From the NCBI GenBank assembly GCA_947498785.1, contig CANMLS010000020.1, forward strand, positions 22,655 through 86,654: 64,000 nt of DNA. The letters run 5' to 3'. This stretch comes from an uncultured Aquimarina sp. (lineage in GTDB: Bacteria; Bacteroidota; Bacteroidia; Flavobacteriales; Flavobacteriaceae). Shown in pieces: positions 1-9,598 of the stretch (its first letter is position 1; each line of letters begins with the position of its first letter). The translations under genes and the position numbers were made by a program. The notes under the pieces were generated by a model. That model saw only the letters and a list, made by a program, of their open reading frames with translations. It made no database searches and was not told the origin of the DNA.

Positions 1-572
1 TGAAAAGTTTAAACCTCAGGAAGAATCAATTAACTAATCTTCCTGTAGAGATAGGTAAATTAATTAATTTAGAAACGCTTTATCTTGGTAAAAATCAATT
101 GAAAAACCTTCCTGTAGAAATAGTAAACCTGGTGAATTTAGGTTTTCTTACCGTTGCAGAAAATCAATTAACAAGTCTTCCAGATGGAATAGAGAAATTA
201 ATTAATATAAATAGTCTTCATCTTAGAGGGAATCAATTGTCTAATTTTCCCTCAGAAATAGAACAATTAACTAATTTGAGAGCACTCGATCTTAGCAAAA
301 ACCAATTGACAAGTATTCCTACAGGAATAGGTAAATTAACTGGATTAAGATATCTTAATCTTAGAGAAAATCAATTAACAAATCTTCCTGTAACCATAGG
401 AGAATTAACTAATCTGAAAAGACTTTTTCTAGAAAATAATCAACTAGTATATCTTCCGGTCTCTATAGAAAAGTTGACCAATTTAGTAAAGTTTTCACTT
501 CAAGGAAACAAGTTTTCAGAAGAAGAAAAAGGAGAAATTAAAAAGCTTGTTCGTGCAGCAAATTTCAATTAG
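1..572 (+). CDS. Leucine-rich repeat protein, 5' end outside window
   Basis: The reading frame is already open at base 3 and runs to a TAA at 570-572, so the gene begins upstream of the window; the TTG at 99 is only an internal codon. The visible part is about seven repeats of 23 residues on the pattern LPxxIxxLxNLxxLxLxxNQLT. It ends in a short charged tail (EEEKGEIKKLVRAANFN) with no sorting domain or membrane anchor. Repeats of this kind form a curved solenoid used for protein-protein contact. No catalytic domain is visible, so the partner and role are unknown; a signal peptide or enzyme domain could lie in the missing N-terminus. Confidence 0.85.
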   Translation, partial: KSLNLRKNQLTNLPVEIGKLINLETLYLGKNQLKNLPVEIVNLVNLGFLTVAENQLTSLPDGIEKLININSLHLRGNQLSNFPSEIEQLTNLRALDLSKNQLTSIPTGIGKLTGLRYLNLRENQLTNLPVTIGELTNLKRLFLENNQLVYLPVSIEKLTNLVKFSLQGNKFSEEEKGEIKKLVRAANFN

Positions 573-685
573 TAGTAGTGTTAAAGCTCATAAATCAGTA
601 CGTATATAAAGCCATGCTCTACGAATATTGATGCGTGTTTTAATGAAGCTGACCATCATTTTATATTTGTTAAAAAATAGTAGAT

Positions 686-1063
686 ATGAAACAATTCAAG
701 TTTTTAGTGCTAGTAGCACTAGCATTAGTAAATGTAACAGTAAGTGCTCAGGAAAAAGAGGGACCACGTCCAGAATTTAAAGAAATATATTTTGTAAATC
801 GTCATAATGAAAGGGTCACAGAATTAAGATTAGAAGACAAATATATGTACATGGTGGTAGAAACAGCCAATGCTATAGGACAAAAAGTCACAATAAATTT
901 GGACGAGGAAGATGGTGATTTTATTTATAAAGGAAGATATGTTTCTGCAAATGATGATATTAAATTGAAAATCAAAAAAAATATTCAAAAGATAAAATTT
1001 ATAATCTATAACTCTTCACTCAAAAAACATAGAAAACTTAAAGAAAAAGCAAAGAAAGGGTAA
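686..1063 (+). CDS. Small secreted protein of unknown function
   Basis: A 125-residue protein with a clear type I signal peptide (MKQFKFLVLVALALVNVTVSAQ, cleavage likely after SAQ), so it is probably periplasmic or outer-membrane associated. The mature part is rich in Lys, Glu and aromatic residues and looks like a small beta domain (repeated short strands such as KYMYMVVETA and DFIYKGRYV), with a strongly basic C-terminus. I do not recognise a family. It stands alone between the LRR gene and mutS, and there is no obvious terminator in the 267 bases that follow. Confidence 0.6.
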   Translation: MKQFKFLVLVALALVNVTVSAQEKEGPRPEFKEIYFVNRHNERVTELRLEDKYMYMVVETANAIGQKVTINLDEEDGDFIYKGRYVSANDDIKLKIKKNIQKIKFIIYNSSLKKHRKLKEKAKKG

Positions 1064-1330
1064 TAAAAAATCAAAAAGAGTTCGATTTAAATTTCTTAAC
1101 TAAACAAAGGAGGAGTAAGAAATTTGGAATTAAAAAATTAACCCTATGCCAATGAGAATTAATTTGGATAAAACATAGTATAAATAGGATAGGGATTTAT
1201 CTTTTATTCTAATACCTGTAAAAACTGTTAGCTTAAAAAATTGTGAATAAAATTGAATAACTCCTAATGATGATATTTCAAAAAATATAGAAGAATAGCT
1301 ACTTTAGCGGTATTCATAAATACTATTCTT

Positions 1331-3958
1331 TTGGCAGCAAAAAACAATAAAAAAGTAACCCCATTAATGAAGCAATACAATGCGATAAAGGCTAAATATC
1401 CTGACGCATTGTTATTGTTTAGAGTTGGGGATTTTTATGAAACTTTTGGTAAAGATGCGATCAAAGCAGCTGCTATTCTTAATATTGTTTTAACTAAGAG
1501 AGGTAATGGTAGTGAACAAGAAACAGCATTAGCGGGATTTCCTCATCATTCTTTAAATACCTATTTGCCCAAATTAGTAAAAGCAGGAGAACGAGTAGCT
1601 ATTTGTGACCAGTTAGAAGATCCTAAACAAACCAAAACCATTGTAAAACGAGGGGTGACCGAGTTGGTAACTCCAGGAGTTGCTCTCAATGACGAGGTAT
1701 TACAAAGCAAAACCAATAATTTTTTATGCGCATTACATTATGGCAAAAGAGAATTAGGAGTTGCTTTTTTGGATGTCTCAACAGGTGAATTCCTAACAGC
1801 ACAAGGGGATGCCTCTCATATGGATAAGTTAATGCAAAACTTTAGACCAAGTGAGGTTTTGATTAGCAAACCAAAAAAGAAAGATTTTCAGGAGGATTTT
1901 GGAAACGATTTTCATACGTTTTTTTTAGAAGATTGGGTTTTTAAGCCAGACTATGCAGATGAAACTCTAAATAACCATTTCGAAACCAAAACTCTAAAAG
2001 GTTTTGGTGTAGATCATTTACAAGAAGGTGTCATTGCTGCAGGAGTAATTCTTCATTATCTAAGCGAAACTCAACATCATAAACTACAACATATAACAAC
2101 AATCCAGCGTATTGTAGAAGATCAATACATCTGGATGGATCGATTTACCATTCGCAACCTAGAATTGTATAATCCAAATGCGATCAATGCGGTAACTCTT
2201 CTAGATGTTATCGATAAAACAATTTCTCCAATGGGAGGGCGTACATTGAAGCGTTGGTTAGCCTTGCCACTTAGTCATATTACTGCAATTCAAAAACGTC
2301 ATGAAGTCGTTCAGTTTTTTCTGGATAACTCGGTGTTACATCAAAAGATTCAACATCAAATTAAGCAGATTGGAGATATTGAACGATTGATTTCTAAGGT
2401 AGCTACCGGAAAAGTGAATCCACGGGAGGTAATTCAACTTAAAAATTCTTTAGAAGCTATTGTTCCCATAAAATCTCAAGCTTCTCATAGCGAAAATGAA
2501 GCGCTAAAAGTTATAGGAGATACACTTAATGATTGTGAAGTACTTAGGGATAAGATCAAAGAAACATTAAATGAAGAAGCTCCTGTAAATGTATTGAAAG
2601 GAAATACGATTGCCAATGGATATTTGGATGAGCTAGATGAGTTGAGGTCAATTGCTTATTCTGGAAAAGACTATCTGGATAAAATGCTGGAACGTGAGAC
2701 CGAAAGTACAGGGATTACATCTTTAAAAATAGCATCAAACAATGTCTTTGGATATTATATAGAAGTAAGAAATACACATAAGGATAAGGTTCCTGAGACA
2801 TGGATACGTAAACAAACATTGGTAAACGCAGAGCGATATATCACAGAAGAACTGAAAGAATATGAAGCCAAAATCCTTGGCGCCGAAGAAAAGATTCTGG
2901 CGTTAGAACAACAGTTATTTGGTGAACTGGTCGTTTGGATGCATGAGTATATCAAACCCGTACAACTTAATGCAACACTAATAGGTCAATTGGATTGTTT
3001 GTGCTCTTTTGCTCAATTGGCTCAGGAAAATCAATATGTAAGACCATTAATGGACGAATCTTATGATTTGGAAATAAAAAATGGCCGTCACCCAGTTATA
3101 GAAAGGCAACTGCCTCCTGGAGAACAGTATATCGCAAATGATGTAACGTTGGATAGAGATCATCAACAGATTATCATGATTACAGGTCCCAATATGAGTG
3201 GTAAGTCTGCGATCCTGAGACAAACCGCTTTAATTGTACTGTTAGCGCAGATGGGATGCTTTGTTCCGGCAGAAGAAGCCAGAATAGGAGTAGTGGATAA
3301 AATATTTACCAGAGTAGGAGCGAGTGATAATATCTCTATGGGAGAATCTACTTTTATGGTGGAGATGAATGAAACTGCAAGTATTCTTAATAACATATCA
3401 GATCGCAGCTTGGTGTTGTTAGATGAAATAGGTAGAGGAACCAGTACTTATGATGGCATTTCTATTGCGTGGGCAATTAGTGAATTTCTTCATGAATATC
3501 CAGCTAGGCCAAAAACGTTGTTTGCTACACATTATCATGAGTTGAATGAGATGTGTGAGACATTTGATCGTATCAAAAATTATAATGTATCTGTAAAGGA
3601 ACTTAAAGATAATGTACTTTTCTTACGTAAATTAGTTCCAGGAGGGAGTGAGCATAGTTTTGGGATCCATGTAGCAAAGATGGCAGGAATGCCTCAACAA
3701 GTCTTACATAGAGCAAACAAGATGCTCAAAAAGCTTGAAAAATCCCATAGTAGTGAAGAGTTAACAGATAAAATAAAGGGATTGCAAGAAGAGGATGAAT
3801 TACAATTAAGTTTCTTTAATCTCGATGATCCATTACTAGAAGAAATTAAGGAAGAAATCCTGGATATTGATATAGATACGTTGACTCCTGTAGAGGCATT
3901 AATGAAACTTAATGAGATTAAACGCATGCTAACCAGGAAGAAAGCATCACAAGTATAA
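1331..3958 (+). CDS. mutS: DNA mismatch repair ATPase MutS
   Basis: The 875-residue product has the full MutS architecture: an N-terminal mismatch-binding domain with the Phe-x-Glu reader motif (F35-Y-E37 in GDFYETF), connector, lever and clamp domains, and a C-terminal ABC-type ATPase. The Walker A loop GPNMSGKS is at 619-626 and the Walker [11 protein letters not shown] at about 694-703, followed by the FATHYHEL switch. It recognises mispaired bases and small loops after replication and passes the signal to MutL. The start is TTG at 1331; the frame has no ATG between the upstream TGA (1271) and this codon, and [17 protein letters not shown] fits the family N-terminus. It is a single gene, followed by the tRNA operon. 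Confidence 0.97.
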   Translation: MAAKNNKKVTPLMKQYNAIKAKYPDALLLFRVGDFYETFGKDAIKAAAILNIVLTKRGNGSEQETALAGFPHHSLNTYLPKLVKAGERVAICDQLEDPKQTKTIVKRGVTELVTPGVALNDEVLQSKTNNFLCALHYGKRELGVAFLDVSTGEFLTAQGDASHMDKLMQNFRPSEVLISKPKKKDFQEDFGNDFHTFFLEDWVFKPDYADETLNNHFETKTLKGFGVDHLQEGVIAAGVILHYLSETQHHKLQHITTIQRIVEDQYIWMDRFTIRNLELYNPNAINAVTLLDVIDKTISPMGGRTLKRWLALPLSHITAIQKRHEVVQFFLDNSVLHQKIQHQIKQIGDIERLISKVATGKVNPREVIQLKNSLEAIVPIKSQASHSENEALKVIGDTLNDCEVLRDKIKETLNEEAPVNVLKGNTIANGYLDELDELRSIAYSGKDYLDKMLERETESTGITSLKIASNNVFGYYIEVRNTHKDKVPETWIRKQTLVNAERYITEELKEYEAKILGAEEKILALEQQLFGELVVWMHEYIKPVQLNATLIGQLDCLCSFAQLAQENQYVRPLMDESYDLEIKNGRHPVIERQLPPGEQYIANDVTLDRDHQQIIMITGPNMSGKSAILRQTALIVLLAQMGCFVPAEEARIGVVDKIFTRVGASDNISMGESTFMVEMNETASILNNISDRSLVLLDEIGRGTSTYDGISIAWAISEFLHEYPARPKTLFATHYHELNEMCETFDRIKNYNVSVKELKDNVLFLRKLVPGGSEHSFGIHVAKMAGMPQQVLHRANKMLKKLEKSHSSEELTDKIKGLQEEDELQLSFFNLDDPLLEEIKEEILDIDIDTLTPVEALMKLNEIKRMLTRKKASQV

Positions 3959-3986
3959 TTTTTTTTATTCTTTTTTGTAAAAAGAC

Positions 3987-4015
3987 TTTGGTATTACTAG
4001 AAATGTTTTAAATTT
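3987..4015 (+). promoter_or_regulatory. Promoter of the tRNA-Gly/tRNA-Leu operon
   Basis: TTTG at 3987-3990 and TAAATTTG at 4008-4015 (spacer about 18) match the Bacteroidota primary sigma factor pattern TTTG...TAnnTTTG. The tRNA-Gly begins 37 bases downstream, which leaves a short 5' leader to be trimmed. Confidence 0.7.
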
Positions 4016-4052
4016 GCATCCGCAATAACGATTGCGAAGTTCTTAAAAAACT

Positions 4053-4124
4053 GCGAAAGTAGCTCAGGGGTAGAGCATCACCTTGCCAAGGTGAGGGTCG
4101 CGGGTTCAAATCCCGTCTTTCGCT
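4053..4124 (+). tRNA. tRNA-Gly (GCC)
   Basis: The cloverleaf is complete: acceptor GCGAAAG pairs with CTTTCGC, the D arm is AGCTCAGGGGTAGAGC, the anticodon stem is TCACC/GGTGA around loop TTGCCAA with anticodon GCC at 4085-4087, and the T arm contains GGTTCAAATCC. The discriminator base is T at 4124. CCA is not encoded. Confidence 0.97.
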
Positions 4125-4143
4125 CTGAGACAATATATACCAT

Positions 4144-4228
4144 GCTGAAGTGGTGGAATTGGTAGACACGTTGGACTTAAAATCCAATGGCCTGTAAGGC
4201 CGTGCGGGTTCAAGTCCCGCCTTCAGTA
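4144..4228 (+). tRNA. tRNA-Leu (TAA)
   Basis: Acceptor GCTGAAG pairs with CTTCAGT (one G-T pair). The anticodon stem TTGGA/TCCAA encloses loop CTTAAAA with anticodon TAA at 4178-4180. A long variable arm (GGCCTGTAAGGCC region) marks a class II tRNA, and the T arm contains GGTTCAAGTCC. It lies 19 bases after the tRNA-Gly and is evidently co-transcribed with it. Confidence 0.96.
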
Positions 4229-4231
4229 CTT

Positions 4232-4270
4232 AACGGGATGATTCTTATTTTTAAGAGTCATCCCGTTTTT
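4232..4270 (+). terminator. Rho-independent terminator of the tRNA operon
   Basis: AACGGGATGATTCT pairs with AGAGTCATCCCGTT around a short loop, followed by a T run. It begins 3 bases after the tRNA-Leu. Confidence 0.9.
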
Positions 4271-4730
4271 ATTTTTTCTTCTATTTGAGTAAGTAATATT
4301 GTGATGAGGTAGATTGCTCGAATTTTCGTCGTAGTATGATACTCCGCAAGTTGAGGACAGCTTAAAAATATTTTTAATTATTACGAAGCCATTTTTTATT
4401 TCGCTTGTTGCAAAAGTTTGACTATACACAATTGCATCGCCGAGTCTGGTTTGTCCAAAGATACCTATGCGATGATAAATATCACAAACCAACTAAGCTG
4501 GAAAATATTTGCATTTTGCTACTATTCTCCAAATACTTTGAAAGCATTAGACTCATAATTTTTGGTGACATGATGAACAAATACCTATTCCACCTTTATC
4601 TTAGTAAATTATAAGTCCTTTTCTGTGTTTTTATAATTATTCTGTGTGGGTTCCAAGATAGATGTAGAGTCAGTTTGGATTTCAACAACATCAAGAGTTC
4701 ATCTTCCTGTAAAATTTTCAAAATCAGATA
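4271..4730. other. Intergenic, no convincing gene
   Basis: Short open frames exist on both strands (4223-4492 minus, 4405-4614 plus), but the first runs through the terminator and the end of tRNA-Leu, and neither resembles a protein family. I see no RNA structure here beyond the terminator. The region probably holds the 3' untranslated ends of the tRNA operon and of the convergent AsmA gene. Confidence 0.5.
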
Positions 4731-7700
4731 TTACTTTTCTTTTTTCTTACCCAATGAAACTTTATAGTCATCTATACTCCCCTTGATCTTTATATTGAGA
4801 TATTTTATTTTTTTGTCAGGATCTATTTCTACAATCTCATCTTCTTGCTCTTCATTAATAGCGGCATTAGCATCCTCCTTGTTTCCAAATAATTTTTGCC
4901 AAGCAGCTTTCCTTACAGTTTTCCAAGGAATACGTAAATAATAATCGATATTTTGATTATTATCATGCGTGCCAGATAATTCTATATGGCCCAAAGTAGA
5001 TTTGATCGTCATAGAGGGAATATTTATCTTCCCTTTCTTTATATCTAAGCTATTTTGTAAGGTGTCAAACCGAATGTTTTGCAGATTTTTAGCTCCCATA
5101 TAGTCTGAAAGAGCTAGCATTGGGTCGTAATTTTTTAATCTTCCATTTAATACTTTTACGTCCATTTCTATAGTAGATTGGTCCATATCTGGCACCATAT
5201 CAGGGTATACTCTAATCTTACCTTTAATCCTAGAGGTGAGTTTTCCTTGTAGATTTTCTGAAACGAGATGGTCTTGTCCAAAATTTTCGAATTTGAACAG
5301 CAATTTATCCAAATCAACGTTATTCATAACCAAATCTGGCTGCATATAGATATGTTTTGGATCACTGCCATTAAAATATCCATTTAATCGAATATTTCCT
5401 CCCGCAGCATCCATATGTAATGTATCTATATAAATGTAATGGTTGGGGGTTGTTCTTAAATCTGCTTTGATATTTTGAAGATCTATTCTATGGTAAATAA
5501 AGTGAGCGATATCTGCTTTAAATTGCATATCCGTAAATGGCAACTCATATAAATTAAAGGCATCTGCATGTTTTTTTACATCTGCAGTTTTTGAAGTAAC
5601 AACTTCTGTTGGTTTTGGTGGACTTAAATCGAATTTGAAAAGTGCATCAAAGTCGATATAATTAGCCTTTAACTCGAAATAATTATCTCTTTTCTTTATT
5701 TGCGGATCTTCCCCCAGATAATAATTTAAATCAAAATTAAAATTGGTGGCTCCTATTTCCCCATGAAAGTCTTTTATCACCAAGTGTTCCTCTTCGTAAT
5801 GTATGTTTCCTCTAAAATGATCAAAACGAAGTGGATGCAATTTCATTTTTGCATCTAACTTATCTAAAGCTAGATCGATAGAATGTAAAGCCGAATCTTT
5901 ATAATGCATACTAGAGGCAAAATGCAATGCCAAATCATCAAACGCCTCATGCTGATATTCTTTTGGAACATAATTTTCTCCCTTATATGAAAAAACATCT
6001 TCAAGCCTTAACTTGTTAGAAGTAAGATTGATATCCAGATCTACGTCTCCGTTAAGTTGAGGTTTCATCCAAAAAGCATAATCATGTATTAGTCCGTCGA
6101 AATGGAAATCACTATCGTCAATATACCCTGTAAAATCTATTATTTCTATGTCTTTGTCACCTATTAACACATCAGCATGAAAATCATGTAGTTTATGTGG
6201 ATAATGCTTCAAATCTGCATATAAACTATCGATAAAAAAATCACCTTTCGGTAGAAATTCAGATTCTATAAAATCTTTTGCAGAAGTTTTAAAAGAAAAC
6301 CCTAGGCTAAGATTTTTTATTTGTTCATCGAAACCAGTTTGGGTAGAGTCTTGTTTTGAGAAACCTGTTAATTGGACAATATCTAAGTAATTGGACGCAA
6401 TATCTAAATGGGCTTCTACAGGGATATTAGTATGATGTATAATTGAAGGTAAGTCTGAAAAAAAACCACGTATCGATAGATCTGAATTCCCCATCAATAG
6501 TTCAAACTGGTTCAGGGTTGCTTTCTTGCCATTCATGACTAAATGTACATTCAAATCGTGCAAGGGGGCGGGAAGTTCTTTGGCAACCAAGCTCAAGTCT
6601 TTTACAATCAATTCTGTAAAGTACGCTTGATTGAGTTTTTGTAATGCCTTTTCGGGGTTATTAATATCAATAATATCATGAAAATTCATTTTCAGCGAAA
6701 CTTGTCCTGATGCATCTTGTACTTGCTCTAATTCAAGAAAATCTGCAATAAAATCGAGATTGAAATTTGAGTTTATTTGCATATCCACTTCTGGGGATTC
6801 AAAATTCTTAACAAAAATAGAGCCTTCAAATTCTCCTTTTTCCAAAGATGCAGTCATATCGGTTAGAGAAAATTCCATGGTACTTGCATCTCTATTTTCT
6901 CCATTGGTAAAATAACCGTTAAAGCCCATTTTATCTATTTTTTTTGCTCTTTTGGTATTTTCCAAAAATGCTTTTCCAGCCCCAAAATTGGCTTCGATAA
7001 AAGGTCTGTTTCCTTTGTTAGCGGGGCCTTGGATATTGGCATTAAAATAAATTTCACCAGCATTTCTGTATTTCTCTAATACAGGTATGACATCTGTTGG
7101 AGCAAAAGCAATCAGCATATCAAAATTGGGCTTTGTTCCATTTATAGAAAGGTCAAGGTCTACATCATTCTTTGTATCTATGGAGCCTTCTAGCTCAAAA
7201 TCCCCATTTTCCATAGCAATACTCGAAGGTTGTATGTCGAGAATGCCTGTGTATTTATTAAATACCACATCTGTATGCACTTCAAAATGTTTATTATGGA
7301 TAAAGGTAGTGTCTCTATCTTTGATTACATTTAATTCAAAATGGGTATCTATATGCCCAGCAATGATGCTATCTTTTTGGCTAAAACCACCTGTACCAGC
7401 GTACATGAATTTTTCGACATCTGTATTTGTAGCTTCATCTAAGGTGTGGATATCTAGACTCTTAAAACGGATTTTTTTTAGATGAATATTGACTGAAGGT
7501 GTTTCTGTTTCAGAAGTGCTGGCTAAGGAATTTTGAATATTCGTTGTATTATTTTCATGAATCACGATATTAAAAACGCCTTCTTCTACCACTAAAGACT
7601 GAATATCATAATTTCCTTTCACCATATCCCATAGATTAAAACCTATGTAAATGTCTTTTACATCCATTATGACTGGTGCATTATCTTCTTTGGTTTCCAA

Positions 7701-7931
7701 AATTTGTACATCATATACTTTTATAGAGATGTATGGAAAGTTGCTAAAAAGAGATAATTCACTTTCACCAACACTAATAAGTCCTTTGTGTTCTTTGTTT
7801 AGTTTTGCGATCTCCTCTTTTATAATTTCAGATTGGTTACTCTGAATATATAGCATTAGACCTGCTACTAATAAGATTGGAAATAAAATTAGGACTAATA
7901 AAATTCGTTTCCAGAATTTTTTAATTTTCAA
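4731..7931 (-). CDS. AsmA-family envelope protein
   Basis: The 1066-residue product has one N-terminal membrane segment (about residues 10-27, ILLVLILFPILLVAGLMLYI) and a very long, beta-rich periplasmic part. Short repeating strands end in the conserved C-terminal AsmA block (KGKINIPSMTIKSTLGHIELSGTHD...DYYLRIPW). Proteins of this superfamily (AsmA, TamB, YhdP) are thought to form bridge-like grooves that carry phospholipid between inner and outer membrane or support outer-membrane assembly. The start is TTG at 7931; the frame is closed by a TAA 39 bases upstream and contains no ATG before it. The tail is acidic then basic (EEQEDEIVEIDPDKK). It is a single gene on the minus strand. Confidence 0.85.
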   Translation of the reverse strand: MKIKKFWKRILLVLILFPILLVAGLMLYIQSNQSEIIKEEIAKLNKEHKGLISVGESELSLFSNFPYISIKVYDVQILETKEDNAPVIMDVKDIYIGFNLWDMVKGNYDIQSLVVEEGVFNIVIHENNTTNIQNSLASTSETETPSVNIHLKKIRFKSLDIHTLDEATNTDVEKFMYAGTGGFSQKDSIIAGHIDTHFELNVIKDRDTTFIHNKHFEVHTDVVFNKYTGILDIQPSSIAMENGDFELEGSIDTKNDVDLDLSINGTKPNFDMLIAFAPTDVIPVLEKYRNAGEIYFNANIQGPANKGNRPFIEANFGAGKAFLENTKRAKKIDKMGFNGYFTNGENRDASTMEFSLTDMTASLEKGEFEGSIFVKNFESPEVDMQINSNFNLDFIADFLELEQVQDASGQVSLKMNFHDIIDINNPEKALQKLNQAYFTELIVKDLSLVAKELPAPLHDLNVHLVMNGKKATLNQFELLMGNSDLSIRGFFSDLPSIIHHTNIPVEAHLDIASNYLDIVQLTGFSKQDSTQTGFDEQIKNLSLGFSFKTSAKDFIESEFLPKGDFFIDSLYADLKHYPHKLHDFHADVLIGDKDIEIIDFTGYIDDSDFHFDGLIHDYAFWMKPQLNGDVDLDINLTSNKLRLEDVFSYKGENYVPKEYQHEAFDDLALHFASSMHYKDSALHSIDLALDKLDAKMKLHPLRFDHFRGNIHYEEEHLVIKDFHGEIGATNFNFDLNYYLGEDPQIKKRDNYFELKANYIDFDALFKFDLSPPKPTEVVTSKTADVKKHADAFNLYELPFTDMQFKADIAHFIYHRIDLQNIKADLRTTPNHYIYIDTLHMDAAGGNIRLNGYFNGSDPKHIYMQPDLVMNNVDLDKLLFKFENFGQDHLVSENLQGKLTSRIKGKIRVYPDMVPDMDQSTIEMDVKVLNGRLKNYDPMLALSDYMGAKNLQNIRFDTLQNSLDIKKGKINIPSMTIKSTLGHIELSGTHDNNQNIDYYLRIPWKTVRKAAWQKLFGNKEDANAAINEEQEDEIVEIDPDKKIKYLNIKIKGSIDDYKVSLGKKKEK

Positions 7932-8180
7932 AGCAGGTGTCTTTAGGGTTATAAAAGATGTTTGACCTTAAAAGTAACGAATTAGTATGAAAAAATCTTA
8001 TTTTAGAATATGATTTAGTTTTTGAATCAATTGCATTTATTGATTAACTATTTTTAAATTTTGAATAATTTAGAATATTTAAAGTAATTCTCCTTAAAAT
8101 ATAGATCCGCTTCTCTTTTGCAATGGCACCGAATTTTTATAAATTAACAAGAAATAAAAATGCGCAGATAAATCTATTGG

Positions 8181-8460
8181 TTAAGAAAAACTTGCCTTGC
8201 TCTGATGGATGTCTCCTTGTGTGTTGGCATTTCTGTTGATTATGTCCAAAGTTTCATTTACAAAATCAGTCTTTCCAAGAACATAAGAACCTCTGTCATT
8301 TTTAAATTTTGCAGCTAATTTCACTTGAGTCTTTGAACCAAATAATTGTATGTGTGATAATACATTTTCTGGTTTTTATTAGCGTCCTACCTTCTTCTTG
8401 TCATTGTAAATTATCTCTGATCTCTTTTGAAATTTCTTTCGGAACACTTAGGAAATACCA
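8181..8460 (-). pseudogene. Decayed gene fragment, family unknown
   Basis: Read on the minus strand, two frames join into one protein-like sequence. The first contains SVPKEISKEIRDNLQ, an in-frame TGA, then QEEGRTLIKT. After a shift at an A run near 8380 the second frame continues KPENVLSHIQLFGSKTQ... through GSYVLGKTDFVNETLDII to a TAA at 8181. The TGA sits where Trp would be a one-base change. Composition and helix pattern look like real coding sequence, not chance, but I do not recognise the family. It lies in a degraded stretch beside another truncated gene. Confidence 0.5.
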
Positions 8461-8538
8461 ACTTGAATATTGGTTTTTACACAATTTGATTGGAAAATTA
8501 TATTAGATTTTCGTCAACAAATTATTATATGGACTGTT

Positions 8539-9030
8539 TCATACATTTCTACCTGCTTTGGCTACCACCCAATATAATCCTTTTTTAGCGTCCCAAACTT
8601 TTGATTCTACAATGTTGAATCCATTTTTTTCAATTAAGGAAGCAAGCTGTTTATATGTTAAACTCTGTATTTTTGGAGCAACACCAATTTTTTGCAACAA
8701 CTTAATTAATGTTTTAAAGATATAATTACGGTTATCAAGGCATGGGGTTATAGAAATTAGATGACCATTTTTGCTCGTTAAATCGTTTATTTTTTTTAAA
8801 GATTTAGACACATCATCAGTGAGATGAAGAACGCTTAGAGCCAAAATTACAGAGTATTGATTTATAGCTACCTTATCATCCATAATGTCAGCAACCTGAA
8901 ATGTTACGTTGTTTATTTCTTTTAATTGTAATTTTTGTAGGGCAATTTCAATCATCTTTTTAGAATAATCGATACCGAATATTTCATTTACGTGTTCTGC
9001 TAAAGTCAGACTATACTCATCTTGGAGTTA
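8539..9030 (-). pseudogene. 5'-truncated class I SAM-dependent methyltransferase
   Basis: The coding frame extends upstream of the first ATG (8955) without a start: codons back to about 9030 read DEYSLTLAEHVNEIFGIDYSKKM, which is the run from motif I into motif II of a class I methyltransferase. The preceding part (helix and the VLDxGxG glycine loop) is missing and a TAA closes the frame. The retained part holds motif IV-like YSVILALSVLHL and a normal C-terminus. A methyltransferase without the glycine-rich SAM loop should be inactive. The break lies about 110 bases from a probable group II intron remnant, which suggests a rearrangement removed the 5' end. Confidence 0.7.
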
Positions 9031-9139
9031 GTACCTTTGATTGAATAGATATTTTAAGACAGTTTATATTTGAATAATACCCTAAGAAAACGAATAAACG
9101 ATTTTACAGTAAAGAATTTAAATCAGAAGCTATTTGGTT

Positions 9140-9235
9140 AAGCTATTAGAGAAAAAACGAAGGAAGATTATCACGTACAGTTACGTGAGAGGTAAAGGGG
9201 GTGAGATTCCCCCTAAACCTGCTCGACTTTCTAAT
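9140..9235 (+). mobile_element. Probable 3' remnant of a group II intron
   Basis: Bases about 9165-9195 (CACGTACAGTTACGTGAGAGG) resemble the 3' half of group II intron domain V and the joint that follows. They are followed by a GGGGGTGAGATTCCCCC stem (about 9198-9214) and a CCTGCTCGACTTT end typical of domain VI and the 3' splice region of bacterial group II introns. The 5' half of domain V is poorly conserved, and no maturase coding sequence is present. I read this as a dead intron tail; the assignment rests on memory of the motif, not on a covariance search. Confidence 0.5.
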
Positions 9236-9244
9236 TATTTCTTT

Positions 9245-9598
9245 TTATCTAAGTGTATATATGAAATATCGAGAAGTTATCAAGATTGCAAATAATACCA
9301 ATAAAAGAAAAGCAACTACTAGAGAGTCTTTATGGGCAATATGAGCTACTAATGCAGTAATTAGAAATAAACCAACTCCTGCATATGCCCATTCTTTGGC
9401 GTACATTGAAATTTTTGGAATCAACAAAACGACTACAGCAATTACTTTTAAGATTCCTAACTGTATCCTGAAAAAATCTGGAAATCCTAATTCCCTTAAT
9501 CCATTGATAGTGTTGTCACTAAAAAAGTAAGTATAGGAGCTTAAAAGCAAAAAGCCAGAAATCAGTAATGTTGATATCCAATAAATTAAATTCGCCAT
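9245..9598 (-). CDS. DoxX-like membrane protein
   Basis: A 117-residue protein with four hydrophobic segments (about 4-22, 44-62, 70-88 and 93-112) and the DoxX-like pattern FPDFFRIQLGILKVIAVVVLL. Members are small inner-membrane proteins of uncertain role, often linked to redox or thiol stress. Its ATG follows the stop codon of the upstream SDR gene with no gap (TAG at 9601-9599, ATG at 9598), so the two are translationally coupled. It is the last gene of the TetR-SDR-DoxX operon and ends just before the intron remnant. Confidence 0.8.
   Translation of the reverse strand: MANLIYWISTLLISGFLLLSSYTYFFSDNTINGLRELGFPDFFRIQLGILKVIAVVVLLIPKISMYAKEWAYAGVGLFLITALVAHIAHKDSLVVAFLLLVLFAILITSRYFIYTLR

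Noticed and set aside
4223..4492. Minus-strand open frame of 89 residues
   Set aside because: It overlaps the end of tRNA-Leu and its terminator and has no family resemblance.
7087..7485. Plus-strand 132-residue frame inside the AsmA gene
   Set aside because: Shadow of a real gene on the opposite strand.
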